Assembly: GCF_001677275.1 (NCBI RefSeq)
Contig: NZ_CP016177.1
Span: 1,116,001-1,180,000, forward strand
Source: Vibrio breoganii
GTDB lineage: Bacteria > Pseudomonadota > Gammaproteobacteria > Enterobacterales > Vibrionaceae
Direction: 5' to 3'
Length of the DNA stretch: 64,000 nucleotides
Below, one piece after another: positions 18,860 to 30,962 of the stretch. Within the stretch, counting starts at the first letter, position 1. Each line of letters starts with the position of its first letter. The notes under the pieces are model-generated. The model was not told the DNA's origin. It searched no databases and saw only the letters and a program-made list of their open reading frames with translations. A program made the position numbers and the translations under genes.

Positions 18860-20455
18860 ATGAATTTAATGGATTTTGCTACATCGCCTGTTTCTTTATT
18901 GCCCCCATTATTGGCTTTAGGGCTGGCTATTATTACTCGTCGCGTACTGCTTTCTTTGGGTACCGGTATCGTCCTTGGCGGTTTCCTTTTAGCTGATTAC
19001 TCCGTAACTGGAGCAGCGGGTTACATTTTTGACACCGTTTATGGCGTATTCATTGAAGACGGCAGTATCAACTCATGGAATATGAGTATTGTTGGGTTTC
19101 TATTACTACTAGGCATGATGACAGCATTGCTGACATTGTCTGGTGGTACTCGCGCATTTGCTGAGTGGGCTCAGTCTCGCGTGAAAAGCAAGCGTGGCTC
19201 TAAGCTACTTGCTGCTTTCCTAGGTGTGTTCATCTTTATTGATGATTACTTCAACAGCCTTGCTGTTGGCGCGGTTGCTCGTCCTGTGACAGACCGCTTC
19301 TACGTTTCAAGAGCAAAACTTGCCTACATTCTTGATTCGACAGCTGCGCCTATGTGTGTGCTGATGCCCGCTTCAAGCTGGGGTGCATACATAATGACGA
19401 TCATTGGTGGCATCCTTGTTAGCCACAACATGACCGAATATTCTGCACTGGGCGCTTACGTTCGTCTTATCCCAATGAACTTCTATGCCGTGTTTGCACT
19501 GCTTATGGTATTCGCTGTAGCCTGGTTTAAGATTGATGTCGGTGCGATGCGTCACCATGAGATTGAAGCATCTCAAGGTCGCGGTTTCGAAAAAGACGAA
19601 GAAGCAGAAGGCTCTCACTTAATTGATGAAGAGCTGGATATTGAGCAAAGCTCTCGCGGTTCAGTTACAGACCTTATCCTTCCAATCGTTACTTTGATCG
19701 TAGCGACAGTGGCGGCAATGATGTATACCGGCGGCCTAGCTCTGGCTGAAGATGGTATTGCATTCAACGTGCTAGGCGCGTTTGAGAACACTGATGTAGG
19801 GACTTCTCTTATCTATGGTGGTCTCGTTGGTATTGTCGTGGCACTTGCAACCGTATTGCGTCAGGGCTTGCCTGCAGTTCAGGTTAGCCGTGCATTGTGG
19901 ATTGGTGCGAAATCTATGTTTGGCGCAATTCTAATCCTAGTTTTTGCATGGTCTATTGGTAGCGTAATTGGTGACATGAAGACAGGTTCTTACTTATCGT
20001 CAATGGCACAGCAAGCGAACATCAATGCAGGCTGGTTGCCAGTCATCCTATTCTTACTAGCGGGTGTGATGGCATTCTCTACCGGTACTTCTTGGGGTAC
20101 GTTCGGTATTATGCTGCCAATCGCCGGTGACATGGCGGGAGCGACAGACCTTGCGCTAATGCTTCCTATGTTGGGCGCTGTACTGGCAGGTTCAGTCTTT
20201 GGCGACCACTGTTCACCTATCTCTGACACCACTATTTTGTCATCTACGGGTGCGCGTTGTAATCACATCGACCACGTTTCAACTCAGCTGCCGTATGCGC
20301 TCTCTGTAGCGCTTATTTCTTGCGTGGGCTTTATCACCCTAGGTATGACGACCTCAGTGGCGATTTCGTTTGCAGCATCAAGTGTGGCTTTCGTGGTGGT
20401 ATGCTTTGTACTTTCAACGCTGTCTCGCTCTAAGATGACTTGCCAAAAGGCATAG
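18860..20455 (+). CDS. NhaC-family Na+/H+ antiporter-like transporter, probable lysine transporter LysW
   Basis: A 531-residue inner-membrane protein with about 11-12 TM helices and an acidic cytosolic loop (about residues 235-265). FIDDYFNSLAVGAVARPVTDR (from about residue 130) and GDHCSPISDTTILSSTGARC near 448 are hallmark NhaC/YuiF-type motifs. The family is annotated as Na+/H+ antiporters, but members placed behind lysine riboswitches are considered lysine transporters; the riboswitch here supports lysine uptake or export as its job. The start ATG has only a weak AAGAAG as ribosome binding site, next to a palindrome that could hide it. Confidence 0.8.
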   Translation: MNLMDFATSPVSLLPPLLALGLAIITRRVLLSLGTGIVLGGFLLADYSVTGAAGYIFDTVYGVFIEDGSINSWNMSIVGFLLLLGMMTALLTLSGGTRAFAEWAQSRVKSKRGSKLLAAFLGVFIFIDDYFNSLAVGAVARPVTDRFYVSRAKLAYILDSTAAPMCVLMPASSWGAYIMTIIGGILVSHNMTEYSALGAYVRLIPMNFYAVFALLMVFAVAWFKIDVGAMRHHEIEASQGRGFEKDEEAEGSHLIDEELDIEQSSRGSVTDLILPIVTLIVATVAAMMYTGGLALAEDGIAFNVLGAFENTDVGTSLIYGGLVGIVVALATVLRQGLPAVQVSRALWIGAKSMFGAILILVFAWSIGSVIGDMKTGSYLSSMAQQANINAGWLPVILFLLAGVMAFSTGTSWGTFGIMLPIAGDMAGATDLALMLPMLGAVLAGSVFGDHCSPISDTTILSSTGARCNHIDHVSTQLPYALSVALISCVGFITLGMTTSVAISFAASSVAFVVVCFVLSTLSRSKMTCQKA

Positions 20456-20485
20456 TGCGTCTAAGCACAGAGTGAAATGATGATT

Positions 20486-20512
20486 AAAAAGGAAGCTTTG
20501 CTTCCTTTTTTT
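20486..20512 (+). terminator. Terminator after lysine transporter gene
   Basis: AAAAAGGAAGC / GCTTCCTTTTT with a 3-base loop and a long T run. Confidence 0.88.
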
Positions 20513-20648
20513 GTAAACGGTATTTTACGTTTCGGTCGAACCCTAAGTAAATTTACCCTGAAATCGAATTTTTCATAACTAAACGGTTGCAAAGTTTGAT
20601 CTGCTTAGTTAGTGTGTTTGTAAGCCAATTGAATAAGCCTTTAAGAAC

Positions 20649-20696
20649 ATGCGCCGACAAGATATGAACCTTCATCATCACCATCACCCACACTAG
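20649..20696 (+). CDS. hisL: his operon leader peptide
   Basis: A 15-codon frame, MRRQDMNLHHHHHPH, with six His codons in seven positions near its end, located 150 bp before hisG and followed by a terminator. This is the classic his attenuator sensor: ribosome stalling at His codons when charged His-tRNA is scarce prevents terminator formation. A second in-frame ATG at codon 6 is possible. E. coli HisL has seven consecutive His; here a Pro interrupts. Confidence 0.88.
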   Translation: MRRQDMNLHHHHHPH

Positions 20697-20764
20697 TCTT
20701 TCGGGCGAGTTGCGCGTATCCGGGAGACAATGCTCTCGGAGGTTGAATCAAGAATTCAGATTTA

Positions 20765-20796
20765 AACCCTTGGGAGCCTAGCCCCAAGGGTTTTTT
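20765..20796 (+). promoter_or_regulatory. his attenuator terminator
   Basis: Perfect 10-bp stem AACCCTTGGG / CCCAAGGGTT, 8-base loop, T6. Placed between hisL and hisG; upstream segments 20698-20745 contain further pairing blocks that can form the competing antiterminator. Confidence 0.85.
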
Positions 20797-20844
20797 CATT
20801 TTTACACGATTTACAAATTAGAATATCAGCACAGGGAATCTGCA

Positions 20845-21741
20845 ATGCAAACACAACGTCTAAGAATTGCTATTCAAAAGAAAGGTCGACTTAGCAAAGA
20901 ATGTCAGGAATTACTCAAGAAGAGTGGCGTTAAATTCAACATCATGGGAGAGCGTCTAGTCGCTCATTCGTTAAACACACCGATCGATCTTCTGTTGGTG
21001 CGCGATGACGATATCCCGGGTCTTATCATGGATGGTGTTGTTGATTTAGGTTTCATTGGTGAGAACGAATTAGAAGAGGTTCGCCTTGATCGCAAAGCGC
21101 AAGGACAACCAAGCGCCTTTAAGACACTGCGTCGCCTAGATTTTGGCGGTTGCCGCTTATCTATCGCTGTGGATAAAGAGATGGAATACGCAGGTCCTCA
21201 AGACCTAGCCGGTAAACGCATTGCAACAAGCTACCCACACTTGCTTAAGGCGTACATGGACACGCAAGGCATCGAATTTAGCACCTGTATGCTAACCGGT
21301 TCTGTAGAAGTGGCTCCTCGTGCGGGTCTTGCTGACGGCATTGCTGACTTAGTGTCTACTGGCGCGACGTTAGAAGCGAATGGCCTAAAAGAAGCCGAAG
21401 TTATCTTCCGTTCAAAAGCGACACTGATTCAACGTGACGGCGAGTTTGACCAAGAGAAACTAGACCTTATCGATAAACTGCTCACTCGCATGCAGGGCGT
21501 GCAGCAAGCCAAAGAATCTAAATACATCATGCTTCACGCGCCTCTTGATCGCTTAGAAGAAGTCACTGCGCTACTTCCAGGTGCTGAAGACCCAACAGTA
21601 CTGCCTTTATCTAACGATAAGTCTAAAGCCGCTATTCACCTAGTAAGCTCAGAAAATCTGTTCTGGGAAACTATGGAGCAGCTTAAAGAGTTGGGTGCAA
21701 GCTCAATCCTAGTGCTACCTATTGAGAAAATGATGGAGTAG
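20845..21741 (+). CDS. hisG: ATP phosphoribosyltransferase
   Basis: A 298-residue long-form HisG, first enzyme of histidine synthesis (ATP + PRPP to phosphoribosyl-ATP) and the point of His feedback inhibition. [13 protein letters not shown] at the start and [13 protein letters not shown] (PRPP-binding region) are characteristic; the C-terminal about 75 residues are the regulatory ACT-like domain. First structural gene of a tight his operon; it ends 3 bp before hisD. Confidence 0.97.
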   Translation: MQTQRLRIAIQKKGRLSKECQELLKKSGVKFNIMGERLVAHSLNTPIDLLLVRDDDIPGLIMDGVVDLGFIGENELEEVRLDRKAQGQPSAFKTLRRLDFGGCRLSIAVDKEMEYAGPQDLAGKRIATSYPHLLKAYMDTQGIEFSTCMLTGSVEVAPRAGLADGIADLVSTGATLEANGLKEAEVIFRSKATLIQRDGEFDQEKLDLIDKLLTRMQGVQQAKESKYIMLHAPLDRLEEVTALLPGAEDPTVLPLSNDKSKAAIHLVSSENLFWETMEQLKELGASSILVLPIEKMME

Positions 21742-21744
21742 GTG

Positions 21745-23040
21745 ATGAGAACGGTTACTTGGGAATCATTAAGTAAAGAGCAGCAAAGCGCTGTTCTGCA
21801 GCGCCCAGCCATTGCTGAGGGTGCAAACATTACCGCCGCAGTCTCTGCGGTAGTCGACAGCGTTAAAAAAGACGGTGATAAGGCACTGCTGGAGCTTACA
21901 GAGAAGTTTGATGGTATTCGCCCAGACAGTATCCGCGTCTCTAATGCCGACATCGATGCCGCCTCTGAGCGTCTGTCTGAAGAGATGAAGGCTGCGCTTA
22001 ACCAAGCGTACCAAAACATCGCAAAGTTTCACCAAGCGCAGAAACCAACGCCAATAAAGGTAGAAACTCAGCCGGGTGTGGTATGCGAGCAAGTAACGCG
22101 TCCTATTAATACGGTCGGTTTGTATATTCCCGGTGGTAGCGCACCATTACCATCAACGGTATTGATGCTTGGCGTGCCAGCGCAAATTGCAGGCTGCAAC
22201 AAGGTTGTATTGTGCTCACCTCCGCCGATCGCCGATGAAATCCTGTATGTGGCTAAGCTGTGTAATATCGACGAAGTGTATAACCTAGGTGGTGGACAAG
22301 CGATTGCGGCTATGGCCTATGGCACGGACACGGTAGCCAAGGTTGACAAGATCTTCGGACCAGGCAACGCGTATGTTACAGAAGCTAAGCGTCAAGTGAG
22401 CAATGATTTTCGCGGTGCAGGCATTGATATGCCAGCAGGTCCTTCAGAGGTGCTAGTCATTGCCGATGAAACTGCAGACGCTGACTTTATTGCCGCAGAT
22501 CTATTGAGCCAAGCAGAGCACGGCCCGGACTCTCAAGTTGTTCTTGTGACGCCTTCAGTGCTGATTGCTGACCAAGTGACCGACGCAGTTCAGCGCCAGC
22601 TGCAGTTACTGTCTCGCAAAGATATCGCTCAGCAAGCTCTAGCTTCTAGCTTAATCATCATTGCTGAATCAGTGACTCAAGCCATCGCTATCTCGAACTA
22701 CTACGGCCCTGAGCACTTAATTGTTCAGACTAAGAACCCACGTGAGTTAGTGCCACTTCTTGATAATGCTGGCTCTATCTTCTTAGGTGACTGGTCTCCA
22801 GAGTCTGTGGGTGATTATGCATCGGGCACCAACCACGTACTGCCAACATATGGCTATACGCGCACGTACTCTAGCCTTGGTTTAGCAGACTTTAGTAAAC
22901 GCATGACGGTACAAGAGCTGAGCGCAGATGGCTTAAGACTATTAGCACCAACGGTTGTGACTATGGCCGACGCTGAAGGTCTTGATGCCCACAAACGCGC
23001 TGTGACCATACGCGTAGAAAAACTGTTATCGGCTGAGTAG
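21745..23040 (+). CDS. hisD: Histidinol dehydrogenase
   Basis: A 431-residue Zn-dependent NAD enzyme that performs the last two oxidations, histidinol to histidine. [34 protein letters not shown], and the zinc/catalytic region [12 protein letters not shown] and [12 protein letters not shown] are intact. ATG at 21745 is chosen over GTG at 21742 because GGAG (21735-21738) is ideally spaced and the family begins MRTV. Confidence 0.97.
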   Translation: MRTVTWESLSKEQQSAVLQRPAIAEGANITAAVSAVVDSVKKDGDKALLELTEKFDGIRPDSIRVSNADIDAASERLSEEMKAALNQAYQNIAKFHQAQKPTPIKVETQPGVVCEQVTRPINTVGLYIPGGSAPLPSTVLMLGVPAQIAGCNKVVLCSPPPIADEILYVAKLCNIDEVYNLGGGQAIAAMAYGTDTVAKVDKIFGPGNAYVTEAKRQVSNDFRGAGIDMPAGPSEVLVIADETADADFIAADLLSQAEHGPDSQVVLVTPSVLIADQVTDAVQRQLQLLSRKDIAQQALASSLIIIAESVTQAIAISNYYGPEHLIVQTKNPRELVPLLDNAGSIFLGDWSPESVGDYASGTNHVLPTYGYTRTYSSLGLADFSKRMTVQELSADGLRLLAPTVVTMADAEGLDAHKRAVTIRVEKLLSAE

Positions 23041-24105
<1,065 letters not shown>

Positions 24106-24132
24106 GACGCCGAATTAGAAAAAGGAATAATA

Positions 24133-25206
24133 ATGAGCAACTCCCAAAAGATTTTATTTATCGACCGCGATGGCACCTTAATTGTTGAGCCACCGGTAGA
24201 TTTTCAAGTAGACCGCCTAGACAAACTCAAGTTTGAACCTTTGGTGATCCCAAGTCTACTAACCCTCCAAGATGCGGGATACCGCCTTGTTATGGTGACC
24301 AACCAAGACGGCTTAGGCACAGATAGCTACCCGCAGGCTGACTTTGATGCGCCTCACGACTTGATGATGCACCTTTTTGAATCTCAAGGCGTACGCTTTG
24401 ATGATGTGCTTATCTGTCCGCACTTTGAAGAAGACAACTGCTCTTGCCGCAAGCCAAAGCTTGGTATGGTGAAAGAGTACCTGCAATCAGGCAAGGTAGA
24501 CTTTAAAACATCGGCTGTGATTGGCGATCGTATGACAGACCTTCAACTCGCCGAAAATATGGCGATACAGGGTATCCAGTACAATCCTGAAACGCTAAAC
24601 TGGCCTGCTATCGTCAAGATGTTGACTACCAATCCTCGCATTGCAGAGGTCGTACGTACCACCAAGGAAACGGACATTCGTGTTGCGGTAAACCTTGATG
24701 AAGCGGGCGGCAACAAGATTGAGACTGGCCTTGGGTTTTTCGACCACATGCTAGACCAAATAGCCACACACGGCGGCTTCCAGCTCAAGCTATCTGTTGA
24801 TGGTGACCTGCACATCGACGATCACCACACCGTAGAAGATACGGCACTGGCCCTAGGCCAAGCTATCAAAGAAGCTTTGGGTGATAAGCGTGGTATCGGC
24901 CGCTTCGGCTTTAGCCTGCCAATGGATGAGTGTTTGGCGCAGTGTAGCCTAGACCTTTCTGGTCGTGCTTTCCTAAAGTTTGATGCCAAATTTAGCCGCG
25001 AAGAGGTTGGCGGTTTCTCAACGGAGATGGTGGTTCACTTCTTCCGCTCTCTTGCTGATGGCATGGCGTGTACGCTACACCTGTCGTCAACGGGTGATAA
25101 CGATCACCACATCATCGAGAGCTTGTTTAAAGCATTTGGCCGTACTTTGCGCCAAGCGATCAAGGTTGAAGGTACTGAGCTACCAAGTAGCAAAGGGATG
25201 TTGTAA
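24133..25206 (+). CDS. hisB: Bifunctional histidinol-phosphatase / imidazoleglycerol-phosphate dehydratase
   Basis: A 357-residue fusion typical of gammaproteobacteria. The N-terminal HAD phosphatase (about 1-165) has [11 protein letters not shown] and a Zn loop with [15 protein letters not shown]; the C-terminal dehydratase has the two metal-binding histidine clusters [14 protein letters not shown] and [10 protein letters not shown], repeated later as [15 protein letters not shown]. Steps 7 and 9 of the pathway. Confidence 0.97.
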   Translation: MSNSQKILFIDRDGTLIVEPPVDFQVDRLDKLKFEPLVIPSLLTLQDAGYRLVMVTNQDGLGTDSYPQADFDAPHDLMMHLFESQGVRFDDVLICPHFEEDNCSCRKPKLGMVKEYLQSGKVDFKTSAVIGDRMTDLQLAENMAIQGIQYNPETLNWPAIVKMLTTNPRIAEVVRTTKETDIRVAVNLDEAGGNKIETGLGFFDHMLDQIATHGGFQLKLSVDGDLHIDDHHTVEDTALALGQAIKEALGDKRGIGRFGFSLPMDECLAQCSLDLSGRAFLKFDAKFSREEVGGFSTEMVVHFFRSLADGMACTLHLSSTGDNDHHIIESLFKAFGRTLRQAIKVEGTELPSSKGML

Positions 25207-25209
25207 GAG

Positions 25210-25836
25210 ATGAGTGTGGAAAATCAATCGCAAACTGTTGTGATCATTGATACCGGCTGTGCAAACGTATCTTCAGTACGCTTTGCTATCGAACGCTTAG
25301 GCTTTGATGTGTCAGTATCAAAAGACCCAGACGTAGTGCTAGGGGCTGACAAGCTGTTTTTGCCTGGCGTTGGCACCGCTAGTGAGGCAATGCAAAACCT
25401 TAAACAGCGCAATCTGATTGAGCTGGTTAAGCAGGTAGAAAAGCCGATGCTAGGCATCTGCTTAGGTATGCAGCTTCTTGGGAAACTGTCTGAAGAAAAA
25501 GGCCAAAAAGCCGATGAGATTGTACCCTGCCTTGGCCTTTGTGAAGGAGAAGTGCGCAAGCTAGACAGTAAAGACTTTCCTCTGCCTCACATGGGCTGGA
25601 ACACAGTGTCGGCGGCAGAAGGCCACCCTTTGTTTAAGGGGATTGAGTCAGGAGAGTACTTTTACTTTGTGCACAGCTTTGCGATGCCAGTAGGGGACTA
25701 CACCATTGCCAGTTGTGACTACGGCAGTCGCTTTAGCGCAGCAATTCAGAGTGGCAACTACTATGGTGTTCAGTTTCACCCAGAGCGCTCTTCAAAGGCT
25801 GGCTCACAACTGATTAAAAACTTTTTAGAGCTGTAA
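25210..25836 (+). CDS. hisH: Imidazole glycerol phosphate synthase, glutaminase subunit
   Basis: A 208-residue class I glutamine amidotransferase. The nucleophile Cys is in [14 protein letters not shown], and the His-Glu of the triad in [13 protein letters not shown]. It feeds ammonia to HisF. The start overlaps the ribosome binding zone directly after hisB (3 bp gap). Confidence 0.96.
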   Translation: MSVENQSQTVVIIDTGCANVSSVRFAIERLGFDVSVSKDPDVVLGADKLFLPGVGTASEAMQNLKQRNLIELVKQVEKPMLGICLGMQLLGKLSEEKGQKADEIVPCLGLCEGEVRKLDSKDFPLPHMGWNTVSAAEGHPLFKGIESGEYFYFVHSFAMPVGDYTIASCDYGSRFSAAIQSGNYYGVQFHPERSSKAGSQLIKNFLEL

Positions 25837-25859
25837 GGCTTTAAATCTTTCGACTTTAG

Positions 25860-26606
<747 letters not shown>

Positions 26607-26643
26607 TCATTGAGTTTAAGCTTTTAAAAGGATTACAGGTATT

Positions 26644-27417
26644 ATGTTAGCGAAGCGAATAATTCCTTGTTTAGATGTCCGCGATGGACAAGTTGTAAAG
26701 GGTGTTCAGTTTAGAAACCATGAAATCATTGGTGACATTGTTCCCTTGGCTCAGCGTTATGCCGAAGAGGGCGCTGATGAGTTGGTGTTCTATGATATTA
26801 CCGCCTCTAGTGATGGCCGTGTAGTAGACAAGAGCTGGGTTGCTCGTGTTGCTGAGGTGATTGATATTCCGTTTTGTGTTGCTGGTGGCATAAAGTCCGC
26901 TGAAGACGCCTCTCGTATTTTAGAGTTTGGCGCTGATAAGGTATCCATCAATTCTCCAGCCTTGGCTGATCCAGGATTGATTACTCACTTAGCGGACAAA
27001 TTCGGCGTGCAGTGTATTGTTGTTGGTATTGATTCGTACTTTGATAAAGAGACGGGTAAGTATCAGGTGTACCAATTCACTGGAGACGAAGCGAGAACCA
27101 AAGCGACTCAATGGGAAACCAAAGATTGGGTGCAAGAGGTGCAAAAGCGTGGCGCGGGTGAAATTGTGTTGAACATGATGAACCAAGACGGTGTTCGCAA
27201 TGGCTACGATGTTACTCAGCTGAACATGGTGCGTGAGGTATGTAAGGTACCTTTGATTGCATCAGGTGGCGCAGGCGCTATGGAACACTTTGCAGAAGCC
27301 TTCAATAAAACCAATGTGGATGGTGCGTTAGCCGCTTCTGTATTCCACAAGCAAATCATCAATATTGGTGAATTAAAACAATACCTTAAGACCCAAGCAG
27401 TAGAGGTGAGAATATGA
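26644..27417 (+). CDS. hisF: Imidazole glycerol phosphate synthase, cyclase subunit
   Basis: A 257-residue (beta/alpha)8 barrel paralogous to His[19 protein letters not shown] carries the catalytic Asp11; [13 protein letters not shown] has the second; IASGGAGA binds phosphate. It receives ammonia from HisH. Its end overlaps hisIE by 4 bp (ATGA). Confidence 0.97.
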   Translation: MLAKRIIPCLDVRDGQVVKGVQFRNHEIIGDIVPLAQRYAEEGADELVFYDITASSDGRVVDKSWVARVAEVIDIPFCVAGGIKSAEDASRILEFGADKVSINSPALADPGLITHLADKFGVQCIVVGIDSYFDKETGKYQVYQFTGDEARTKATQWETKDWVQEVQKRGAGEIVLNMMNQDGVRNGYDVTQLNMVREVCKVPLIASGGAGAMEHFAEAFNKTNVDGALAASVFHKQIINIGELKQYLKTQAVEVRI

Positions 27418-28049
27418 GTTTTGCAGCAGCTGAAGTAACGACATTAGCTGAAAGAATTGACTGGGATAAGGTTGATGGCTTGGTGCCTGCCATTGTTCAG
27501 GACTTCACTTCTAGCCAAGTATTGATGATGGGTTACATGAACCCAGAGGCATTGCAGAAAACGGGCGAAACTGGAAATGTGACCTTTTTCTCACGCACTA
27601 AGCAGCGTCTGTGGACTAAGGGTGAAACCTCTGGCAACGTACTGCAGCTTAAAAACATCGCGCTAGATTGCGACAACGACACCCTGCTGGTGAAGGTAGC
27701 GCCAATTGGTCCTACTTGCCACACTGGCACAACAACCTGCTGGGATGCAGACTCTCAAGAAGAATCGCAAATGGTGTGGCTTCATCAGCTCGAGACTTTA
27801 TTGGCCGAGCGCAAATCAGCCGATCCTGATTCTTCCTACACCGCTAGTTTATATGCCCGTGGCACCAAGCGTATTTCGCAGAAAGTGGGCGAAGAAGGCG
27901 TTGAAGTCGCGCTTGCGGCGACGTCGGGCGATAAGGCGGAACTAGTGTGTGAGTCTGCGGACCTGATTTATCACTTGATTGTGCTACTTCAAGACCAAGG
28001 CTTATCGCTAAATGACGTGGTGAACAAGCTTAAAGAGCGTCATAAATAA
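27414..28049 (+). CDS. hisI: Phosphoribosyl-AMP cyclohydrolase / phosphoribosyl-ATP pyrophosphatase
   Basis: A 211-residue bifunctional HisIE. The N-terminal cyclohydrolase has [18 protein letters not shown] and metal-binding Cys in the [10 protein letters not shown] and CHTGTTTCW segments; the C-terminal MazG-like pyrophosphatase has [11 protein letters not shown] and [13 protein letters not shown]. Steps 2 and 3 of the pathway. Last gene of the operon. Confidence 0.96.
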   Translation: MSFAAAEVTTLAERIDWDKVDGLVPAIVQDFTSSQVLMMGYMNPEALQKTGETGNVTFFSRTKQRLWTKGETSGNVLQLKNIALDCDNDTLLVKVAPIGPTCHTGTTTCWDADSQEESQMVWLHQLETLLAERKSADPDSSYTASLYARGTKRISQKVGEEGVEVALAATSGDKAELVCESADLIYHLIVLLQDQGLSLNDVVNKLKERHK

Positions 28050-28068
28050 TAATTAGCCAATTCAATTT

Positions 28069-28098
28069 AAAAGGCCATCTCAAAAGAGATGGCCTTTT
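28069..28098 (+). terminator. Bidirectional terminator between hisIE and ychJ
   Basis: Perfect 13-bp AAAAGGCCATCTC / GAGATGGCCTTTT stem with an AAAA loop, between convergent genes. Confidence 0.92.
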
Positions 28099-28101
28099 CA
28101 T

Positions 28102-28596
28102 TTAACTACCGCAGCACTTTTTATATTTCTTGCCACTACCGCAGACACAAGGGTCATTACGGCCAATTTCTCTCTTCTTCACTGGAAGAGGGTAGTCATA
28201 CATCTCACCATCAATATAAAACCACTGGCCGTCTTCTTTAACGAAACGTGATTTCTCTGTGAAACTGTATTGGCGTTTATCTTCGATAAAGTAGGCATTA
28301 AAGGTGACGTAACCTTCATAGTCATCTTTACCAGGCTCTGTACTCACTACCTCTAGTTTTTTCCAATCACCATGAACGGATTCAGCAATGGCGTCGGCTT
28401 CCGCTGCAGCGTTGCAACTAGGATGGTAGGTGTGCACCACAAAATCCACGAGTCTTAATTCGTGCGCACAATAGCGAGCGCGCATTAGTTGCTCAGGCGT
28501 AAAGGCATTGCTTGGGTCGGTATGGATAGGCTGGCAGCAGTCTTGATAAGCCTTTTGGCTATGACAACGGCAAAGGGAAGTGGCTAATTCGCTCAT
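28102..28596 (-). CDS. ychJ: YchJ family protein with SEC-C motif
   Basis: A 164-residue UPF0225 protein. A Cys-rich N-terminus ([13 protein letters not shown]) and a C-terminal SEC-C zinc-binding motif ([16 protein letters not shown]) flank an NTF2-like domain with [19 protein letters not shown] motifs occur in SecA and many uncharacterised proteins; the cellular role of YchJ is unknown. Single gene, convergent with the his operon. Confidence 0.88.
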   Translation of the reverse strand: MSELATSLCRCHSQKAYQDCCQPIHTDPSNAFTPEQLMRARYCAHELRLVDFVVHTYHPSCNAAAEADAIAESVHGDWKKLEVVSTEPGKDDYEGYVTFNAYFIEDKRQYSFTEKSRFVKEDGQWFYIDGEMYDYPLPVKKREIGRNDPCVCGSGKKYKKCCGS

Positions 28597-28648
28597 TAAG
28601 GCTTCATAATTGTGTTATTTGTACCAATTATAACACCGATAATTGAGA

Positions 28649-29419
28649 TTATTTATTGCTGATTGACGAACGCTTATCCGCAAAGGAAATAAATTGATGT
28701 TGTGGATTTTGCAGTGCTTCATTGGCCGCAATAGTATTCGGCAATTCGTAGACAGTCTCTGAACTCAGGGCTTTGTGGTTCAATTCTTGATACACCTGCC
28801 TGTACCAAAGTGGATAAGACTCATTTAATACGTGTTTTTCAAACATCTCGGGTATGGAAAGATAATAGCCTTGAAATAGATCGAAGCCCGCATTCAGTGC
28901 CTGTAAATACTGGTGTTCATGCTCAATTTTTTCTGCAATAAATCGAATGTTTAGGTGTTTGTTAGCCTCGATAAAAAGATGAGAATCGAAAAGAGAGTAC
29001 TGCTTTATATCAATCTTGATAATGGAAATAAATGGAATAACCGGATCCCATTCTGGAGATGGAATAAAGTCATCCAGTGCAATCTGATAACCCTTTGCGT
29101 GTAGATCTTTAATGGCTTCGATTAACTCAGCGCTTGGCGAATCGCCCTCTAATACCTCAACAACGATATTTTCAGGTGGCAGACATAACGGTAGGCCATT
29201 TATTATGCAATCATGGCTAAAGTTAATATAACCCGTGACATTATTTAGCAGTAAACGTGAATGGTCTAATAAAAGATCAACCATTATGGAACGAGTTGCA
29301 TAATTGGCGTTAACTTTTGGATAACGATTTAAATGGCTTTGTCTATACAGCAACTCATAGGCTACTGTATTGCCATTGCGGTCAGAAATCGATTGTCGAG
29401 CAATATATGAACTATACAC
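28649..29419 (-). CDS. EAL-domain protein, CdgJ/YuxH-like but without HDOD domain
   Basis: A 256-residue protein whose start SYIARQSISDRNGNTVAYELL resembles the EAL half of EAL-HDOD proteins such as V. cholerae CdgJ. Catalytic motifs are partly degenerate: ELLYR in place of EALLR, INFS, VEVLE, LDDFIPSP instead of DDFGTG, KIDI, AEKIE for AEGVE and FQGYY. Loss of the DFGTG glycines makes c-di-GMP hydrolysis doubtful. The about 200-residue HDOD half present in this family is absent; only a 50-residue unrelated tail follows. Cytosolic; could bind c-di-GMP or partner proteins. Confidence 0.75.
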   Translation of the reverse strand: MYSSYIARQSISDRNGNTVAYELLYRQSHLNRYPKVNANYATRSIMVDLLLDHSRLLLNNVTGYINFSHDCIINGLPLCLPPENIVVEVLEGDSPSAELIEAIKDLHAKGYQIALDDFIPSPEWDPVIPFISIIKIDIKQYSLFDSHLFIEANKHLNIRFIAEKIEHEHQYLQALNAGFDLFQGYYLSIPEMFEKHVLNESYPLWYRQVYQELNHKALSSETVYELPNTIAANEALQNPQHQFISFADKRSSISNK

Positions 29420-29528
29420 AAAAATTATCGGCTATCACAAAAATGTCACATTAGATAATAGACACAAATTATGAATTAAAAATGATTTTTGTCTAAAAAT
29501 GCCTATTTGGTAGTATTAATAATTCAAT

Positions 29529-30248
29529 TTATAGAGGTTGATTGAATAAATTAAGGTCATCCTTGGTGACTTCAAGGATTGAAGCTTCAGTAAACCAGTC
29601 CCCAAGAACGATGCGTTGTCTAATTCCATCGGCATCTAATGGGTGGATATCTTGGCGGTGAGTATGGCCGTGAATAAGCCATTTTGCATTGTGACGTTGC
29701 ATAGCATCAATAACCGCCTGCTGATTCACATCCATAATATCATAGGATTTGGATTGCTTGTCATCATTGGCATTATTCTGCACTTTCTTAACCAGTTTAC
29801 GGCGAAAGGATAGGGGAACTCGGTTGTAAATCCACTGCAACCATTTAAGGTGCATCTTCTTACGGAACTCTTGGTATTTAACATCATCGGTGCATAGGGT
29901 ATCGCCATGCATGATTAAGGTTGGAGTGCCATAAAGGTCGATTAAGGTTTCATCGCCTAAAAGCTTTGCCCCGCTTTTACGCTCAAATCTCTTGCCCACT
30001 AAGAAGTCGCGGTTGCCTTGGACAAAAAAGCATGGCGTTCCTGAGTCTACAAGCGTTCTTATCTCATTGGTTACTGTGTTGTTTAGCGGAGAATCATCAT
30101 CGTCTCCAACCCAGAACTCAAAAAGATCCCCAAGAATATAAACCGCGTCTGAATTCGCTGCTTCTTCACGCATAAAGCGTACGAAAGCGTCCGTCATGTC
30201 GCTGCGATTGGGAGTAAGGTGTAGATCTGAGATAAAGAGAGTGCGCAT
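29529..30248 (-). CDS. lpxH: UDP-2,3-diacylglucosamine hydrolase
   Basis: A 239-residue calcineurin-like metallophosphoesterase that forms lipid X in lipid A synthesis. Metal ligands are visible in TLFISDLHL, ILGDLFEFWVGDD, VQGNRDFLVG, LIMHGDTLC and IHGHTHRQ. The ATG at 30248 (MRTLFISDLHL) matches family N-termini; an in-frame extension to 30290 does not. It follows ppiB on the same strand, the usual gammaproteobacterial pairing, acting at the inner membrane's cytosolic face. Confidence 0.95.
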   Translation of the reverse strand: MRTLFISDLHLTPNRSDMTDAFVRFMREEAANSDAVYILGDLFEFWVGDDDDSPLNNTVTNEIRTLVDSGTPCFFVQGNRDFLVGKRFERKSGAKLLGDETLIDLYGTPTLIMHGDTLCTDDVKYQEFRKKMHLKWLQWIYNRVPLSFRRKLVKKVQNNANDDKQSKSYDIMDVNQQAVIDAMQRHNAKWLIHGHTHRQDIHPLDADGIRQRIVLGDWFTEASILEVTKDDLNLFNQPL

Positions 30249-30274
30249 TGGGAGAGGGTTCCATTGGAGAGAAT

Positions 30275-30303
30275 AAACCGCCCAAGCCAAGCTTGGACGG
30301 TTT
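30275..30303 (-). terminator. Hairpin between ppiB and lpxH
   Basis: AAACCGTCCAAGC / GCTTGGGCGGTTT (minus strand, one G-U pair, 3-base loop) with only a weak T run. Probably an attenuating or RNA-stabilising hairpin inside the ppiB-lpxH unit. Confidence 0.55.
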
Positions 30304-30311
30304 GAAAGCTA

Positions 30312-30806
30312 TTACTCAGTGATAGTAGTGCCAGTAATAATAACTTCTTCTAGAGGAACATCTTGGTGCATACCCATGCTACCAGTGCTCACGCCTTTGA
30401 TTTTGTTTACTACATCCATGCCTTCAGTCACTTTACCGAATACACAGTAACCCCAGCCGTTCATGTCTTCTGATTTGAAGTCCAAGAAAGTGTTGTTGTT
30501 AATGTTGATAAAGAACTGTGAGCTAGCAGAATGCGGTTCCATAGTACGCGCCATTGCGATAGTACCAACAGCGTTGCTTAGACCGTTGTTTGCTTCGTTC
30601 TTGATAGTGTCGCGAGTGGGTTTTTCACGCAAGCCAGAAGTCATACCGCCGCCTTGGATCATAAAACCATCGATAACACGGTGGAAAAGAGTGTTGTCGT
30701 AAAAACCATCTTTACAATACTGAGCGAAGTTTGCCGCTGTCGCAGGTGCTGCTTCGTGGTTCAGTTCTAGAGTGATGTCACCGTGATTGGTGTGAAGGGT
30801 GATCAT
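30312..30806 (-). CDS. ppiB: Peptidyl-prolyl cis-trans isomerase B (cyclophilin)
   Basis: A 164-residue cytosolic cyclophilin without a signal peptide. The catalytic region [14 protein letters not shown] and the SSQFFININ and [15 protein letters not shown] segments are intact. Divergent from cysS, as in E. coli, with a 156-bp shared promoter region. Confidence 0.95.
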   Translation of the reverse strand: MITLHTNHGDITLELNHEAAPATAANFAQYCKDGFYDNTLFHRVIDGFMIQGGGMTSGLREKPTRDTIKNEANNGLSNAVGTIAMARTMEPHSASSQFFININNNTFLDFKSEDMNGWGYCVFGKVTEGMDVVNKIKGVSTGSMGMHQDVPLEEVIITGTTITE

Positions 30807-30962
30807 AAGAGCGTCCTTAACGTTTATTTAGTAGATAAATCGAATCAAATTCTAACCAAACTCTCAGCACAATCAACTGCTATCCGAGTTTTATGTTACT
30901 TAACGGGTTATGTGTTGGTATACTAACCGCATTATTGCCACCAAGAAGTAAAAGCAGAAGAA

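Larger units (their letters stand above)
20456..20844. other. his leader region
   Basis: 389 bp between the transporter and hisG, containing the transporter terminator, the his leader peptide and the attenuator, described separately. Confidence 0.8.
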
